Part shown: positions 37,394-47,324 of the stretch, one piece after another
Numbering within the stretch: the stretch's first letter is position 1
Layout of the letters: each line of letters starts with the position of its first letter
From: Testudinibacter aquarius
GTDB taxonomy: Bacteria; Pseudomonadota; Gammaproteobacteria; Enterobacterales; Pasteurellaceae
Length of the DNA: 64,000 nucleotides
Direction of reading: 5' to 3'
Assembly (NCBI RefSeq): GCF_004342725.1
Contig: NZ_SMCP01000005.1
Location: 62,001-126,000, forward strand
Notes under the pieces: model-generated
Told to the model about the DNA's origin: nothing
Seen by the model: the letters and a program-made list of their open reading frames with translations, nothing else
Database searches by the model: none
Position numbers and translations under genes: made by a program

Positions 37394-38314
37394 ATGCCTA
37401 ATCACTATCGTTCCAACTCACATATTTCAGCCCAAGTGCGGTCAGCCTGTGCCAAATTAACCAATCAAGACTTGGCACAAACCGTATTGACCATTTTGAC
37501 CGAACAACGTTTTGTTGGGCGTTTACCGCACTTTACTGTGCAGCACCTTTGCCACAAATTCGATTTGACGGCACGGGAGCTTTCGATTGCGCTGCTACCG
37601 ATCGCTGCTGCCTACTCTCTCGCACCGATTTCACATTTCTATGTTGGTGCAGTTGCTATTGGTAGCAGTGGAAATTTCTACTTTGGCGCCAATATGGAGT
37701 TTATCGATACCGGTATGCAGCAGACCGTCCATGCCGAACAAAGTGCGATTGCGCATGCGTGGATGCAGGGTGAAACCGCACTTGAAGAAATTTCGGTCAA
37801 TTACGCCCCTTGTGGTCACTGTCGCCAATTTATGAATGAACTCAATACCGCAGAAGGACTGATCATCAACCTGCCACAGCACGAGAATCAACGACTGAGT
37901 GAATATCTGCCGAACAGTTTCGGACCTAAAGATCTTAATATCAATGAATTACTGCTGACACCACGCCATCACGGTTTCAGCCTGCTTAACACTGAAGATT
38001 TATTGATCGATACCGCACTTGAAGGTATTAATATCAGCCATGCACCTTACAGTGGAGCCTACGCCGGTGTTGCGCTGGAAACTGAAGACAACTTCTATTT
38101 CATCGGCAGCTATGCAGAAAATGCGGCTTTCAATCCAAGCCTACCGGCGCTGCAAGTCGCCATCAACCACTTAATTCTAAGCGGATTCGAATTACAAAAT
38201 ATTAAAAGAGCGGTTCTGATCGAGAAAAAAGCTGAAATCAGCCAAAAAGTCATGGCAAAACAGCTGCTGGCAACCTTATGCAAACTACCGTTGCAATATC
38301 TTTCAATTGACTAA
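37394..38314 (+). CDS. cdd: Cytidine deaminase
   Basis: Deaminates cytidine and deoxycytidine in pyrimidine salvage. The 306-residue, two-domain form resembles the E. coli dimeric enzyme. The catalytic zinc site is HAEQSAIAHA (Glu as proton shuttle) and PCGHCRQFMNEL; the C-terminal domain is the zinc-free copy (APYSGAYAGVALE). GGAGGA lies 9 nt before the ATG. It follows potD as in H. influenzae but has its own start signals after the potD terminator. Confidence 0.95.
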   Translation: MPNHYRSNSHISAQVRSACAKLTNQDLAQTVLTILTEQRFVGRLPHFTVQHLCHKFDLTARELSIALLPIAAAYSLAPISHFYVGAVAIGSSGNFYFGANMEFIDTGMQQTVHAEQSAIAHAWMQGETALEEISVNYAPCGHCRQFMNELNTAEGLIINLPQHENQRLSEYLPNSFGPKDLNINELLLTPRHHGFSLLNTEDLLIDTALEGINISHAPYSGAYAGVALETEDNFYFIGSYAENAAFNPSLPALQVAINHLILSGFELQNIKRAVLIEKKAEISQKVMAKQLLATLCKLPLQYLSID

Positions 38315-38322
38315 TAACAAAA

Positions 38323-38394
38323 AAGCCGCTTGGTCGTAACCTCGCGGCTTCTATCTATATGGATTAAATTGAAAAAGGGAGCTAAGCTCCCTTT
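38323..38394. terminator. Two hairpins between convergent cdd and rplT
   Basis: The first stem is AAGCCGC with GCGGCTT (about 38325-38350). The second is AAAGGGAGC (38374-38382) with GCTCCCTTT (38386-38394), which has T-runs in both directions and is the likely terminator of the infC-rpmI-rplT operon. Confidence 0.8.
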
Positions 38395-38421
38395 CTTTTT
38401 CTCTTTTTGCAATCGCTTAAA

Positions 38422-38799
<378 letters not shown>

Positions 38800-38818
38800 T
38801 TAACTGGAATGAAATGAA

Positions 38819-39016
38819 CTATGCGTACGGCAAGCAGGCTACCACTAATACTTGGTCAGCTTTCGCTACCATTGATTTGTGGCGTAAATGGCGTTTACGT
38901 TTAGTCGATTTCTTGGTCAAAATATGACGCAAGTGAGATTGTTTACGCTTAAAACCGCCGGAAGCTGTTTTTTTGAAACGCTTCGCAGCACCGCGTACTG
39001 TTTTAATTTTTGGCAT
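38819..39016 (-). CDS. rpmI: 50S ribosomal protein L35
   Basis: A 65-residue, strongly basic large-subunit protein: [20 protein letters not shown] and [18 protein letters not shown]. It lies 100 bp after infC. That gap is long enough for part of an L20-type translational control structure, though no clear one could be folded by eye. Confidence 0.97.
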   Translation of the reverse strand: MPKIKTVRGAAKRFKKTASGGFKRKQSHLRHILTKKSTKRKRHLRHKSMVAKADQVLVVACLPYA

Positions 39017-39116
39017 AATTGGATTAACTCCGCATTGTATTATTAATCAATGTAATCAGGCGAATAAAAAGCGCTTGGCTTACACCAACCGCACTTTCAT
39101 TACTTGTTGGCACTGA

Positions 39117-39656
39117 TTACTTCTTCTTCGGTGCAAGTACCATCACCATTTGACGGCCTTCCAGTTTTGACGGAGCAGACTCCACCACGGCGATATCTGC
39201 CAGATCGTTTTTAACACGCTCCAACACATCGGCACCGATTTGCTGATGGGCCATTTCACGTCCGCGAAAACGGATTGTGATCTTGGTTTTATCCCCATCT
39301 TCCAGAAAGCGAATCAGGCTGCGTAGTTTTACCTGATAGTCACCTTCGTCTGTACCAGGACGGAATTTGATTTCCTTAACCTGAACAACCTTTTGCTTTT
39401 TCTTCTGCTCTTTAGCCGTTTTGCTCTTTTCATAGAGGAATTTGCCGTAATTCATAATTCGGCATACCGGCGGCTCTGCATTCGGGCTGATTTCAACCAA
39501 ATCCAAAGTGGCGGCCTCCGCCATTTCCAGCGCTTGTTGAATACCGACAATTCCTGCCTGCTCGCCTTCAGCATCGATCAAGCGAACTTCTTTCACCTTA
39601 ATCTCGTCATTAATACGATTTGGGCGTTGCGTCTGAACTCGTTTTACAGCTTTAAT
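39117..39656 (-). CDS. infC: Translation initiation factor IF-3, AUU start
   Basis: Prevents premature subunit joining and checks the start codon. It has the N-domain [22 protein letters not shown], linker and C-domain ([41 protein letters not shown]). I place the start at ATT 39656 (179 residues), which aligns with the AUU start of E. coli infC: I-K-A-V-K-R-V-Q against M-K-G-G-K-R-V-Q. AGGA is 8 nt from this ATT but only 2 nt from the in-frame ATG two codons earlier (39662). AUU is the known basis of IF-3 autocontrol. thrS is not upstream, unlike in E. coli. Confidence 0.93.
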   Translation of the reverse strand: MKAVKRVQTQRPNRINDEIKVKEVRLIDAEGEQAGIVGIQQALEMAEAATLDLVEISPNAEPPVCRIMNYGKFLYEKSKTAKEQKKKQKVVQVKEIKFRPGTDEGDYQVKLRSLIRFLEDGDKTKITIRFRGREMAHQQIGADVLERVKNDLADIAVVESAPSKLEGRQMVMVLAPKKK

Positions 39657-39751
39657 AGTCATCTTCCTCTATTTATTATAAGCAGGCTCACGCAATATTT
39701 TGCAGCTGAGCAGTTGAAAATTTTGCCGAATATGGCAAAAAAGTGGCGTAA

Positions 39752-39780
39752 ATTTTAAAGAAAAACGCAGGGTTATGCAA
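39752..39780 (-). promoter_or_regulatory. Sigma-70-like promoter of infC-rpmI-rplT
   Basis: Read leftward: TTGCAT (complement of 39775-39780), a 17-bp spacer, then TAAAAT (complement of 39752-39757). It would start a leader of roughly 85 nt. Upstream in the 426-bp gap there is a hairpin GGCCTG...CAGGCC (about 39812-39834) and no gene I can support. Confidence 0.6.
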
Positions 39781-40028
39781 GGGAATTTGTCAAAATCTTT
39801 GTATTTAATCGGCCTGCTAGCAACTAACAGGCCATGCTTTCGGCTTGCATAATGAAAACCTAAACTTATTGCACTCACTGCAACCATTGCAGCTTTATCT
39901 GTCTGTCCTATCAACCAGAAAAAAGTACAGATTGATTATCTAAAAACAACATCAACCAAGCTTAACTCTCCCTGTTTTGAACAGTAACTTATCGATGACC
40001 TACCCCTAACAGCAGAATCTATGACAAT

Positions 40029-40070
40029 AAAAAATGCAGTAGCCAATTGCTCAGCTACCGCACTTTTTTT
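40029..40070. terminator. Terminator of the isc operon, containing an uptake sequence
   Basis: TGC-A-GTAGC pairs with GCTAC-C-GCA across one mismatch, with A6 on one side and T7 on the other. The right arm is part of an ACCGCACTT uptake sequence. It follows iscX by 13 bp. Confidence 0.75.
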
Positions 40071-40082
40071 CATTAATCCCGA

Positions 40083-40280
40083 CTAATCATCAAACTCATC
40101 TAGCCAGAGCAATAAGATCGCTTCCAAGATTTTCTCGTTAGATTTCTGCGGATCGTCATCAAATCCGTCTAGATCACAGATCCAGGCGTGCATATCGGTA
40201 AAACGTACGGTTTTAGGATCAGTATCGGGATATAACTCCGACAGTGCCCATGCAATATCTTGCGTATCCTGCCATTTCAT
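40083..40280 (-). CDS. iscX: Fe-S assembly protein IscX
   Basis: A 65-residue acidic protein that binds IscS and may act as iron donor or regulator. Family features: [55 protein letters not shown]. Last gene of the isc run, 19 bp after fdx. Confidence 0.95.
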   Translation of the reverse strand: MKWQDTQDIAWALSELYPDTDPKTVRFTDMHAWICDLDGFDDDPQKSNEKILEAILLLWLDEFDD

Positions 40281-40299
40281 CTTGAAAATCCTTTCAGAA

Positions 40300-40638
40300 T
40301 TAATGCTCTTCTCTGGCGTGATTGATGGTGTAGCGCGGAATGTCGATCACTAAGTCTTGATTGCCGACCACTGCTTGACAACTTAAGCGGCTTTCGATTT
40401 CCAAACCCCAAGCTTTATCCAACATATCTTCTTCCAGATCGCTACTTTCATTTAACGAGTCAAAGCCTTCACGCACCACAACATGACATGTGGTACAGGC
40501 ACATGATTTTTCACAGGCATGTTCAATTTCAATCCCTGCATTTAACGCAGCATCCAAAATGCTTTCGCCACGTTCGGCTTCTACTACCATTCCTTCCGGG
40601 CATAAACTTTCATGAGGAAGAAAAATTAACTTTGGCAT
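40300..40638 (-). CDS. fdx: ISC-type [2Fe-2S] ferredoxin
   Basis: Electron carrier of Fe-S cluster assembly, 112 residues. Cluster cysteines are in [14 protein letters not shown] and a distal SCQAVVG. The N-terminal [15 protein letters not shown] and C-terminal [13 protein letters not shown] are typical of the ISC ferredoxin. It lies 20 bp after hscA. Confidence 0.96.
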   Translation of the reverse strand: MPKLIFLPHESLCPEGMVVEAERGESILDAALNAGIEIEHACEKSCACTTCHVVVREGFDSLNESSDLEEDMLDKAWGLEIESRLSCQAVVGNQDLVIDIPRYTINHAREEH

Positions 40639-40658
40639 TTCTAAATCCTTTTTAATAA

Positions 40659-42515
40659 TTAATTGTTTTCAAGTTCATCGATACTGTGACCTTGCAGCAC
40701 GCTACGCACCGATTGATTCATTCGGCGGGCGGCAAAATCGCGAGTCACGATATCAAGTTGTTTAATTCCCTGCTTGATCAACTCACTGTCTTGTTGTTCA
40801 AGCTGCTGCCGTAATTTATCGATTTGCGCTTCAATTTGCGCTAATTCTTCGGCAGACAGTAATGTTCGGTCTTGCTTTAATGCTTCTTCCACGCCCTCGA
40901 TTACACGGCTCGCTTCAACACGCTGTTCCGTCAAACGACGTGCTTCAATATCCAGTTCAGCATTTTCGATCGAAGCATGAATCATCTCTCTGATTTCATT
41001 TTCACTTAAACCATAAGACGGTTTCACCTGAATTGATGACTGCACTTTGCTGGATTTTTCCATCGCAGTGACACTGAGTAAACCATCGGCATCAACCTGA
41101 TAAGTCACCCGAATATGTGCAGCCCCGGCCACCATCGGTGGAATACCACGCAAGGTGAAACGAGCTAACGAGCGGCAATCCGCCACCATTTCTCGTTCGC
41201 CTTGCACGATGTGCACCGTCATTGCGGTTTGCCCATCTTTGAAAGTGGTGAACTCTTGTGCTCGTGCGGCCGGAATGGTGGTGTTGCGCGGAATGATTTT
41301 TTCCACCAGACCGCCCATGGTTTCTATTCCCAGTGACAACGGTGTCACGTCAAGCAACAACATATCGGCATCTGTTTTATTACCCACCAAAATATCGGCT
41401 TGAATCGCTGCGCCTAATGCCACCACTTTATCCGGATCAATCGAAGTCAACGGCGTTTTACCGAAAAATTCGCCCACTTGTTCACGGATTACCGGAACAC
41501 GGGTTGAGCCACCGACCATCACCACTTGCAATACGTCCTCTTGGCTGACCTGTGCATCTTTCAACGCACGACGGCACGCCATTAGCGAGCGTTTCACCAG
41601 CGGCTGAATCAGTTGATCAAACTGGATGCGGCTGATTTCGCCCTGCCATGTTTTAAACTGCACCTTGACCGCACTTTCTGCACTTAATTGTACTTTAGTC
41701 GCAATCGCCGTTTCCAATAGCTGGCGGCGTTCAATGTTATTGGTCGCAACGATACCCGATTGTTGTTCAATCCAATCGGCAAGTAGGTGATCGAAATCAT
41801 CACCGCCAAGTGCGGTATCACCACCGGTGGCCAGCACTTCAAACACACCTTTTGATAACCGCAAAATAGAAATATCAAAAGTGCCGCCGCCTAAATCATA
41901 GACGGCAATCACCCCTTCTTGTCCGGAATCTAAACCGTAGGCAATTGCCGCTGCCGTGGGTTCATTCAGCAGGCGCAATACTTGCAAGCCGGCTAAACGT
42001 GCGGCATCTTTGGTGGACTGCCGTTGGGCATCATCAAAATACGCTGGTACAGTAATCACCGCACCCGACAGTTCACCGCCTAAACGGGCCTCCGCCAGAT
42101 GATTGAGTTTTTTCAAAATATCGGCTGAAATTTGTACCGGACTAAAATTGCCTTGTGCGGTTTCAATTAACGGCAAGCCGTTTTCGCTCGCTTGAAAGTG
42201 ATATGGCAAATTGGAATAACGTTTTTGTACATCGACTAAACTGCGTCCGATCAAACGTTTGACCGAGATGATGGTCTGTTGCGGTTCGCTGACCGCCCTT
42301 GCTAAAGCAGCACAACCAACTAACGGTTTATCCAGTGCATAATTGACGACCGAAGGAATCAAGACGTTGCCGTCTACATCGGCTAAAATTTCGCTAGCAC
42401 CATTACGCACAGTCGCCAATAACGAGTTGGTCGTACCTAAATCGATCCCCACCGCCAAACGGTGTTGGTGTGGCGCAGCAGTTTGTCCGGGTTCGGCAAT
42501 TTGAAGTAATGCCAT
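40659..42515 (-). CDS. hscA: Fe-S assembly chaperone HscA (Hsp70 type)
   Basis: Specialised Hsp70 of 618 residues that helps IscU release its cluster. The ATPase domain has [28 protein letters not shown] and [14 protein letters not shown]; the substrate domain has [14 protein letters not shown]. It recognises the LPPVK motif of IscU, which is present in the IscU of this window. A 116-bp gap precedes it, with an uptake sequence and a hairpin (TAAGCGAA 42563-42570, TTCGCTTA 42594-42601), so expression may differ from hscB. Confidence 0.96.
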   Translation of the reverse strand: MALLQIAEPGQTAAPHQHRLAVGIDLGTTNSLLATVRNGASEILADVDGNVLIPSVVNYALDKPLVGCAALARAVSEPQQTIISVKRLIGRSLVDVQKRYSNLPYHFQASENGLPLIETAQGNFSPVQISADILKKLNHLAEARLGGELSGAVITVPAYFDDAQRQSTKDAARLAGLQVLRLLNEPTAAAIAYGLDSGQEGVIAVYDLGGGTFDISILRLSKGVFEVLATGGDTALGGDDFDHLLADWIEQQSGIVATNNIERRQLLETAIATKVQLSAESAVKVQFKTWQGEISRIQFDQLIQPLVKRSLMACRRALKDAQVSQEDVLQVVMVGGSTRVPVIREQVGEFFGKTPLTSIDPDKVVALGAAIQADILVGNKTDADMLLLDVTPLSLGIETMGGLVEKIIPRNTTIPAARAQEFTTFKDGQTAMTVHIVQGEREMVADCRSLARFTLRGIPPMVAGAAHIRVTYQVDADGLLSVTAMEKSSKVQSSIQVKPSYGLSENEIREMIHASIENAELDIEARRLTEQRVEASRVIEGVEEALKQDRTLLSAEELAQIEAQIDKLRQQLEQQDSELIKQGIKQLDIVTRDFAARRMNQSVRSVLQGHSIDELENN

Positions 42516-42631
42516 GTTATGTTTCCGTTTTTATCAGAATAAGAGTAAAAGTAAAAAACTAATAAGCGAAGTGCGGTTTTTGTGTGGCATAGATTCGCTT
42601 ATCCGTATTGTAAACAGCCGCTAGTATAGCA

Positions 42632-43147
42632 TTAGCCGTATAAGCGATCTTCGATTTGTTCTACTTCCAACAACAGTTTTTCAATAAATTTCAAACGGTC
42701 TATCTGTTGTTTTAGTTCAGCCCATCCGCTTTGTCGGATAGCCGTTTCAATCGCCTGTAATTGTTGTCGGCGTAGGGCTTCCGCTTTATCGCGCAAGGCG
42801 ACAATTTCCGCTTCATCGCAACCGCAGGCAGCTGCTTCCAAATCTTCACGCAACATCAATTGTTGCAACAAAAATTCGCTGTCTTTCACTGTCTCTTCCG
42901 GATTAAGCGGCTGTGTACAATTCAGTTGTAAAATCGCTTCGGCGCGGCGAATCGGATTTTTCAGCACTTGGTAAGCGTCATTAATCTCAGCGGCATACTG
43001 CACCGCTTTCAATTGTTCTGTACTGGAGGAGCTCGCAAAATTATCCGGGTGATAAGCTTTTTGCAAACTTAAATAACGCTGAGACAAAAGTGCGGTATCG
43101 AGATTAAACTCAACGGCAAGATTAAAAAGCTCAAATGGGTTTTGCAT
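42632..43147 (-). CDS. hscB: Fe-S assembly co-chaperone HscB
   Basis: A 171-residue J-protein partner of HscA. The J-domain fills the first 75 residues with the HPD motif in LQKAYHPDNFA; the C-terminal three-helix bundle that binds IscU contains NPEETVKDSEFLLQQLMLREDLE. It starts 27 bp after iscA, with an uptake sequence between them. Confidence 0.95.
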   Translation of the reverse strand: MQNPFELFNLAVEFNLDTALLSQRYLSLQKAYHPDNFASSSSTEQLKAVQYAAEINDAYQVLKNPIRRAEAILQLNCTQPLNPEETVKDSEFLLQQLMLREDLEAAACGCDEAEIVALRDKAEALRRQQLQAIETAIRQSGWAELKQQIDRLKFIEKLLLEVEQIEDRLYG

Positions 43148-43174
43148 TCTGTTTCCTAGTCGATTAACCGCACT

Positions 43175-43498
43175 TTATACCGTGAAGCTCTCGCCACAGC
43201 CACATTCGTCTTTTTTATTCGGATTATTAAATTTGAAGCCTTCATTCAGCCCCTCTTTGACAAAATCCAATTGTGTACCTTTTAAATAGACCAGACTTTT
43301 GCTATCGATAATCACTTTTACGCCGTGTTGTTCAAACACCTGATCATCTTCGTTCAGCGTATCGACAAATTCCAACACATAAGCCAAACCGGAACAGCCC
43401 GATGTTTTCACCCCTAAACGCAAACCAACCCCTTTGCCACGATTTTGTAAAAATGTGCGTACACGATTGGCTGCACTTTCAGTTAAATTGACACCCAT
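43175..43498 (-). CDS. iscA: Iron-sulfur assembly protein IscA
   Basis: A-type carrier of 107 residues. Its three conserved cysteines are in [16 protein letters not shown] and the C-terminal [10 protein letters not shown]. An 80-bp gap after iscU contains a GC-rich hairpin (about 43545-43569) that could shape message stability within iscRSUA. Confidence 0.96.
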   Translation of the reverse strand: MGVNLTESAANRVRTFLQNRGKGVGLRLGVKTSGCSGLAYVLEFVDTLNEDDQVFEQHGVKVIIDSKSLVYLKGTQLDFVKEGLNEGFKFNNPNKKDECGCGESFTV

Positions 43499-43578
43499 AT
43501 CATTTCCTTATTTTACTACTAAAGATAACCCTGAAATGGAAAGACCCACCCGGCGCAACACCGAGTGGGGGAATAGTA

Positions 43579-43962
43579 TTATTTATTATTTTTAGCTTTA
43601 TAATCAGCAATCGCCGCTTTGATCGCATCTTCTGCCAGAATTGAACAATGGACTTTCACCGGCGGCAATTCCAACTCTTCGGCGATTTGGCTATTTTTAA
43701 TCGAACCGGCTTCGTCCAAAGATTTACCTTTAACCCATTCGGTGATCAATGAACTGGAGGCAATCGCAGAACCACAACCGTAGGTTTTAAAGCGTGCATC
43801 TTCGATAATGCCGTTGTCGCTGACTTTGATCTGCAACTGCATCACATCACCACAAGCCGGTGCCCCCACCATGCCACTGCCGACGTTTTGTTCTTTTTTG
43901 TCAAATGACCCCACGTTACGTGGATTTTCATAATGATCGATAACTTTTTCACTGTATGCCAT
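43579..43962 (-). CDS. iscU: Iron-sulfur scaffold protein IscU
   Basis: Scaffold on which [2Fe-2S] clusters are built, 127 residues. Cysteine ligands are in VGAPACGDVMQL, KTYGCGSAIASSS and VHCSILAEDA; ELPPVKVHC is the HscA recognition motif. It begins 25 bp after iscS. Confidence 0.97.
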   Translation of the reverse strand: MAYSEKVIDHYENPRNVGSFDKKEQNVGSGMVGAPACGDVMQLQIKVSDNGIIEDARFKTYGCGSAIASSSLITEWVKGKSLDEAGSIKNSQIAEELELPPVKVHCSILAEDAIKAAIADYKAKNNK

Positions 43963-43987
43963 TTTCTTGCTCCTATTCTTTACTTAA

Positions 43988-45202
43988 TTAGTGGGCAGTC
44001 CACTGTACTGAATTTAAATCAACACCTTCTTTAAACATATCCCACAACGGTGACAGTTCACGCAATTTATTGACTGCTTTTTTGACCAACTCGATGGCAT
44101 AATCCACTTCTTCTTCTGTGGTATAACGCCCGATAGAAAAACGAATCGAACTGTGCGCCAATTCATCATTTAAGCCCAAGGCACGCAGCACATAAGACGG
44201 CTCAAGACTGGCTGAAGTACAAGCAGAACCGGAAGAGACCGCTAAATCACTCAGCGACATCATCAACGACTCGCCTTCAACATAATTGAAACTGATGTTC
44301 AAATTGCCGGCGACACGCTGTTCCAATGAGCCGTTGACATGCACTTCTTCGATATCTTTCAAACCGTTATACAGTCTGTCACGCAGTGCTTTGATGCGTG
44401 GGATTTCTGTCGCCATCTCTTCTTTACAGATCCGATAAGCTTCACCCATTCCCACAATTTGATGTACCGGCAATGTGCCTGAACGCATCCCGCGCTCATG
44501 GCCACCGCCGTGGATCATCGCTTCAATCCGCACCCGTGGCTTACGACGTACATACAAGCCGCCGATACCTTTCGGTCCATAGAGTTTATGACCGGAAAAC
44601 GACATCAAATCTACATTCAATTTGCTTAAATCAATCTCCACTTTACCGACACTTTGCGTGGCATCGGTATGGAACAGAATTTTTTTCGCACGGCACAAGT
44701 CGCCGATTTTTTCGATATCCTGAATCACACCGATTTCATTATTCACATGCATAATCGATACTAAAATAGTATCGTCACGCATTGCAGCTTCCAGTTTTGC
44801 CAAATCGACTAAACCATCCGCTTCTGGTTCCAGATAAGTGACTTCAAAGCCTTCACGTTCCAACTGACGGCAAGTGTCCAACACCGCTTTGTGTTCGGTT
44901 TTGCAAGTAATGATGTGTTTGCCTTTGGTTTGGTAAAAGTGCGCCGCCCCTTTGATCGCCAAGTTATCGGATTCAGTTGCGCCGGAAGTAAATACGATCT
45001 CTCTTGAATCTGCACCAATCAAATCCGCAACTTGATTACGCGCAATATCTACCGCCTCTTCAGCCTGCCAGCCAAAACGGTGCGAACGGGAGGCCGGATT
45101 ACCGAAAATTCCGTCATAGGTCATAAATTCCATCATTTTTTTAGCAACTCGCTCGTCTGCCGGGCAAGTTGCCGCATAATCCAAATAAATTGGTAATTTC
45201 AT
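43988..45202 (-). CDS. iscS: Cysteine desulfurase IscS
   Basis: Pyridoxal-phosphate enzyme that takes sulfur from cysteine and passes it to IscU, ThiI and others. It has 404 residues, with the PLP lysine in [14 protein letters not shown] (near residue 206) and the persulfide cysteine in [16 protein letters not shown] (near 328). The start is ATG 45202, 6 nt after AGGAG; a GTG two codons earlier overlaps the spacing. It follows iscR. Confidence 0.97.
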   Translation of the reverse strand: MKLPIYLDYAATCPADERVAKKMMEFMTYDGIFGNPASRSHRFGWQAEEAVDIARNQVADLIGADSREIVFTSGATESDNLAIKGAAHFYQTKGKHIITCKTEHKAVLDTCRQLEREGFEVTYLEPEADGLVDLAKLEAAMRDDTILVSIMHVNNEIGVIQDIEKIGDLCRAKKILFHTDATQSVGKVEIDLSKLNVDLMSFSGHKLYGPKGIGGLYVRRKPRVRIEAMIHGGGHERGMRSGTLPVHQIVGMGEAYRICKEEMATEIPRIKALRDRLYNGLKDIEEVHVNGSLEQRVAGNLNISFNYVEGESLMMSLSDLAVSSGSACTSASLEPSYVLRALGLNDELAHSSIRFSIGRYTTEEEVDYAIELVKKAVNKLRELSPLWDMFKEGVDLNSVQWTAH

Positions 45203-45238
45203 TTTCACTCCTGAAAAATTAACACTATCAACCGCACT

Positions 45239-45715
45239 TTAAGCGCGACTGACAACTTGAAATGGTTGTTGATCCAAATGTTTCTTTAACGCACTGCGTT
45301 GGTTCTGCTTATTCACCAAATCGGCAATCGTAATCCCGTTCAGAAAATCCTCGATCTCCTCACTCAACTGCGCCCACAATGAGTGTGTTAAACAAGTCAT
45401 TCCGCCCTGACAGTTTCCTTTGCCTTTACACTTTGTCGCCGTAATGTTTTCATTCACTGCAGCAATGATCATACCGATCGCAATTTTATCAATCGGCATT
45501 CCCAACAAATAACCACCGCCCGGTCCACGCACACTTTTTACCAGACCGTAACGGCGCAATTTTGCAAATAGCTGTTCTAAATAGGAAAGTGAAATTTGTT
45601 GACGATCTGAAATTTCAGCCAACGTAATCGGCATTTCGATTTCGCCACGTTGTGAATGGAGCGCAATATCCAACATTGCCGTCACCGCGTAACGCCCTTT
45701 AGATGTCAATTTCAT
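45239..45715 (-). CDS. iscR: Fe-S-sensing regulator IscR
   Basis: Rrf2-family repressor of 158 residues that carries a [2Fe-2S] cluster. The winged helix is at the N-terminus ([45 protein letters not shown]). Ligand cysteines are in [22 protein letters not shown] (near residues 92, 98 and 104). It heads iscRSUA-hscBA-fdx-iscX, with an IscR-like site upstream. Confidence 0.96.
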   Translation of the reverse strand: MKLTSKGRYAVTAMLDIALHSQRGEIEMPITLAEISDRQQISLSYLEQLFAKLRRYGLVKSVRGPGGGYLLGMPIDKIAIGMIIAAVNENITATKCKGKGNCQGGMTCLTHSLWAQLSEEIEDFLNGITIADLVNKQNQRSALKKHLDQQPFQVVSRA

Positions 45716-45754
45716 AGCCTATCCTCAATCATTCTGGTATAGGCTGATTCTTTC

Positions 45755-45800
45755 ATACCAGACTATTTTAGTCAACTTTAAATCCGACTATTTCTGTATG
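45755..45800 (-). promoter_or_regulatory. IscR type 1-like sites upstream of iscR
   Basis: Read leftward, TTGACTAAAATAGTCTGGTAT (complement of 45755-45776) matches the E. coli type 1 pattern centred on GACTAAAATAGTC. A second, weaker copy with ATAGTCGG lies at about 45782-45800. TTGACT can double as a -35 box. This fits feedback control of isc by cluster-loaded IscR. Confidence 0.6.
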
Positions 45801-45830
45801 TTTTCATCTATCGTAGCGTTCACGATTTAT

Positions 45831-46571
45831 TTACTCGCTTGCAACCGTGCTTTTCTTTACCGCCGCCAGCATTCCCTGCAAAATATTCAGTTCATTTTTG
45901 CGCAGATCAGCTCGGGCATACAAACCACGCAATTTCGGCATCACGCCACTATTTTGAATAAAATTCAACTGCCGATAGAGCTGCTCGGTTTGTTGGAAAA
46001 AATAGTCGAGCTCTTGCTGTGTCGGTTTGTCATGAATCTCGTTTGAAAGTGCGGTTTGCATTGGCTGCTGCCTACTCAACATTGCCATCCGCACTTCATA
46101 GCTGACTAATTGCACCGCCATCGCTAAGTTTAGTGAGCTATAATTCGGATTGGCAGGAATATTCAAGTGAAAACCGCACTTTAGCAGCTCTTCATTGGTC
46201 AATCCGACCCGTTCACGCCCAAAAACGATCGCCACCTTACTGTCCTGCTCAGCATATTGCACGGCCTGCTCACCACAACCACGCGGATCAATTTGCGGAA
46301 TCGCCAAATGTCGGCTGCGCGCACTGGTGCCAATAACCAACGAGCAATCCGCCACCGCTTGATTAAAGTTTTCCACGACTACCGCACTTTCCACTATATC
46401 ATTCGCCCCGGCTGATAAGGCGATTGCCTGCTCGTCCGGCAAGATTTTTGGTGCTACCAAATACAGCGACGACAATCCCATCGTCTTCATCGCCCGCGCC
46501 GCCGAGCCGATATTGCCGGTGTGTGAGGTTTCTACGAGTACAATTCGGATATTTTTTAACTCAATTTTCAT
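45831..46571 (-). CDS. trmJ: tRNA (cytidine/uridine-32-2'-O)-methyltransferase TrmJ
   Basis: SPOUT-class methyltransferase of 246 residues that methylates the ribose of position 32 in tRNA. It has LVETSHTGNIGSAARAMKTMGL, VFGRERVGLTNEEL and IPANPNYSSLNLAMAVQLVSYE, which form the SAM-binding knot. ATG 46571 stands one base after the stop of the toxin gene and has no clear ribosome site of its own. trmJ next to iscR is the H. influenzae order. Confidence 0.94.
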   Translation of the reverse strand: MKIELKNIRIVLVETSHTGNIGSAARAMKTMGLSSLYLVAPKILPDEQAIALSAGANDIVESAVVVENFNQAVADCSLVIGTSARSRHLAIPQIDPRGCGEQAVQYAEQDSKVAIVFGRERVGLTNEELLKCGFHLNIPANPNYSSLNLAMAVQLVSYEVRMAMLSRQQPMQTALSNEIHDKPTQQELDYFFQQTEQLYRQLNFIQNSGVMPKLRGLYARADLRKNELNILQGMLAAVKKSTVASE

Positions 46572-46572
46572 T

Positions 46573-46866
46573 TTAATAACTACTCGCAAGTTTGCGAGCG
46601 CTATGCAGCACTCTTAAAATAATCAAACTTTCCTTTTCTAACACATAAATCAGAATAAATGGAAAGTGAGGTATAATCAGTTTGCGATATCGGCTAGAAG
46701 CCTCTTTCACTTTTTTACCAAGCTGAGGATTTTGCTTTAATAGCACCGCCATCTCTTCAAACTTTGCATCTACCTGATCGGCTAAAGCCAAACCTGCATG
46801 TTCAAAAAAATAATGGAAAATCTGTTCTCGATCTTGCTGTGCCTGCGCTTCCCAAAATAGCTTCAC
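46573..46866 (-). CDS. RelE/ParE-type toxin
   Basis: A 97-residue protein of the RelE/ParE superfamily: FWEAQAQQDREQIFHYF at the N-terminus, a basic middle (GKKVKEASSRYRKLIIPHFPFILIYVL) and the C-terminal strand LIILRVLHSARKL with the family's RVLHSAR motif. RelE members cut mRNA on ribosomes and ParE members poison gyrase; which applies is not visible. It starts at GTG, two bases after the antitoxin stop, and ends one base before trmJ. Confidence 0.85.
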   Translation of the reverse strand: MKLFWEAQAQQDREQIFHYFFEHAGLALADQVDAKFEEMAVLLKQNPQLGKKVKEASSRYRKLIIPHFPFILIYVLEKESLIILRVLHSARKLASSY

Positions 46867-46868
46867 GA

Positions 46869-47147
46869 CTATTTCTCAGTTAGTTGACGACGTAATTGTT
46901 GCATTTTTTGCTGGCTCTGATCGGCATCAAATAAATGTGTTTGTTGGCTTTCATAACGCTGAATAGCTTCATTTATTTGTGTTTCAAGCCAATAAGCATG
47001 CGTATTGCTCTGGTATTCCAGCTCTTCTGCTGCCAGCTGTTCCGCTCTTTCACGCATTAACTTAGTCAAATCTGTCTGCTGTCTTTTAGCCGCTTGCATT
47101 GCCAATTGCTTTGTTTGCGCATCAATTCGAAAATGGATCGTTTCCAT
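46869..47147 (-). CDS. Antitoxin of the RelE/ParE-type module
   Basis: A 92-residue protein upstream of and coupled to the toxin. The first 45 residues fit a ribbon-helix-helix DNA-binding domain (IHFRIDAQTKQLAMQAAKRQQTDLTKLMRERAEQL, RelB/DinJ-like). The C-terminal half is charged and Gln-rich (QQTHLFDADQSQQKMQQLRR) and is probably unstructured until bound to toxin. A G-rich ribosome site (GGGGGGAG) precedes the ATG. Upstream, a TATAT-CTGA-ATATA palindrome and TTGACA (read leftward) could be operator and promoter. Confidence 0.8.
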   Translation of the reverse strand: METIHFRIDAQTKQLAMQAAKRQQTDLTKLMRERAEQLAAEELEYQSNTHAYWLETQINEAIQRYESQQTHLFDADQSQQKMQQLRRQLTEK

Positions 47148-47324
47148 TCTCCCCCCTAATTTATGGTGTCATTTGTGTTGTCAATTATATCTGAATATAC
47201 AGCGAGAAACAAAAGCAAATTTACCTCGCAATTTCCGCTACAATTCTTTATAATCCGCTCAGTTTTTGTTTTGTCATGACAAAACAAATTTTCTTTTATT
47301 TGTTCTTTAAAATCCGGTGGAATT

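Noticed and set aside
39669-39914. 81-codon leftward ORF upstream of infC
   Set aside because: It spans the likely infC promoter and leader, has no ribosome site and no recognisable protein features.
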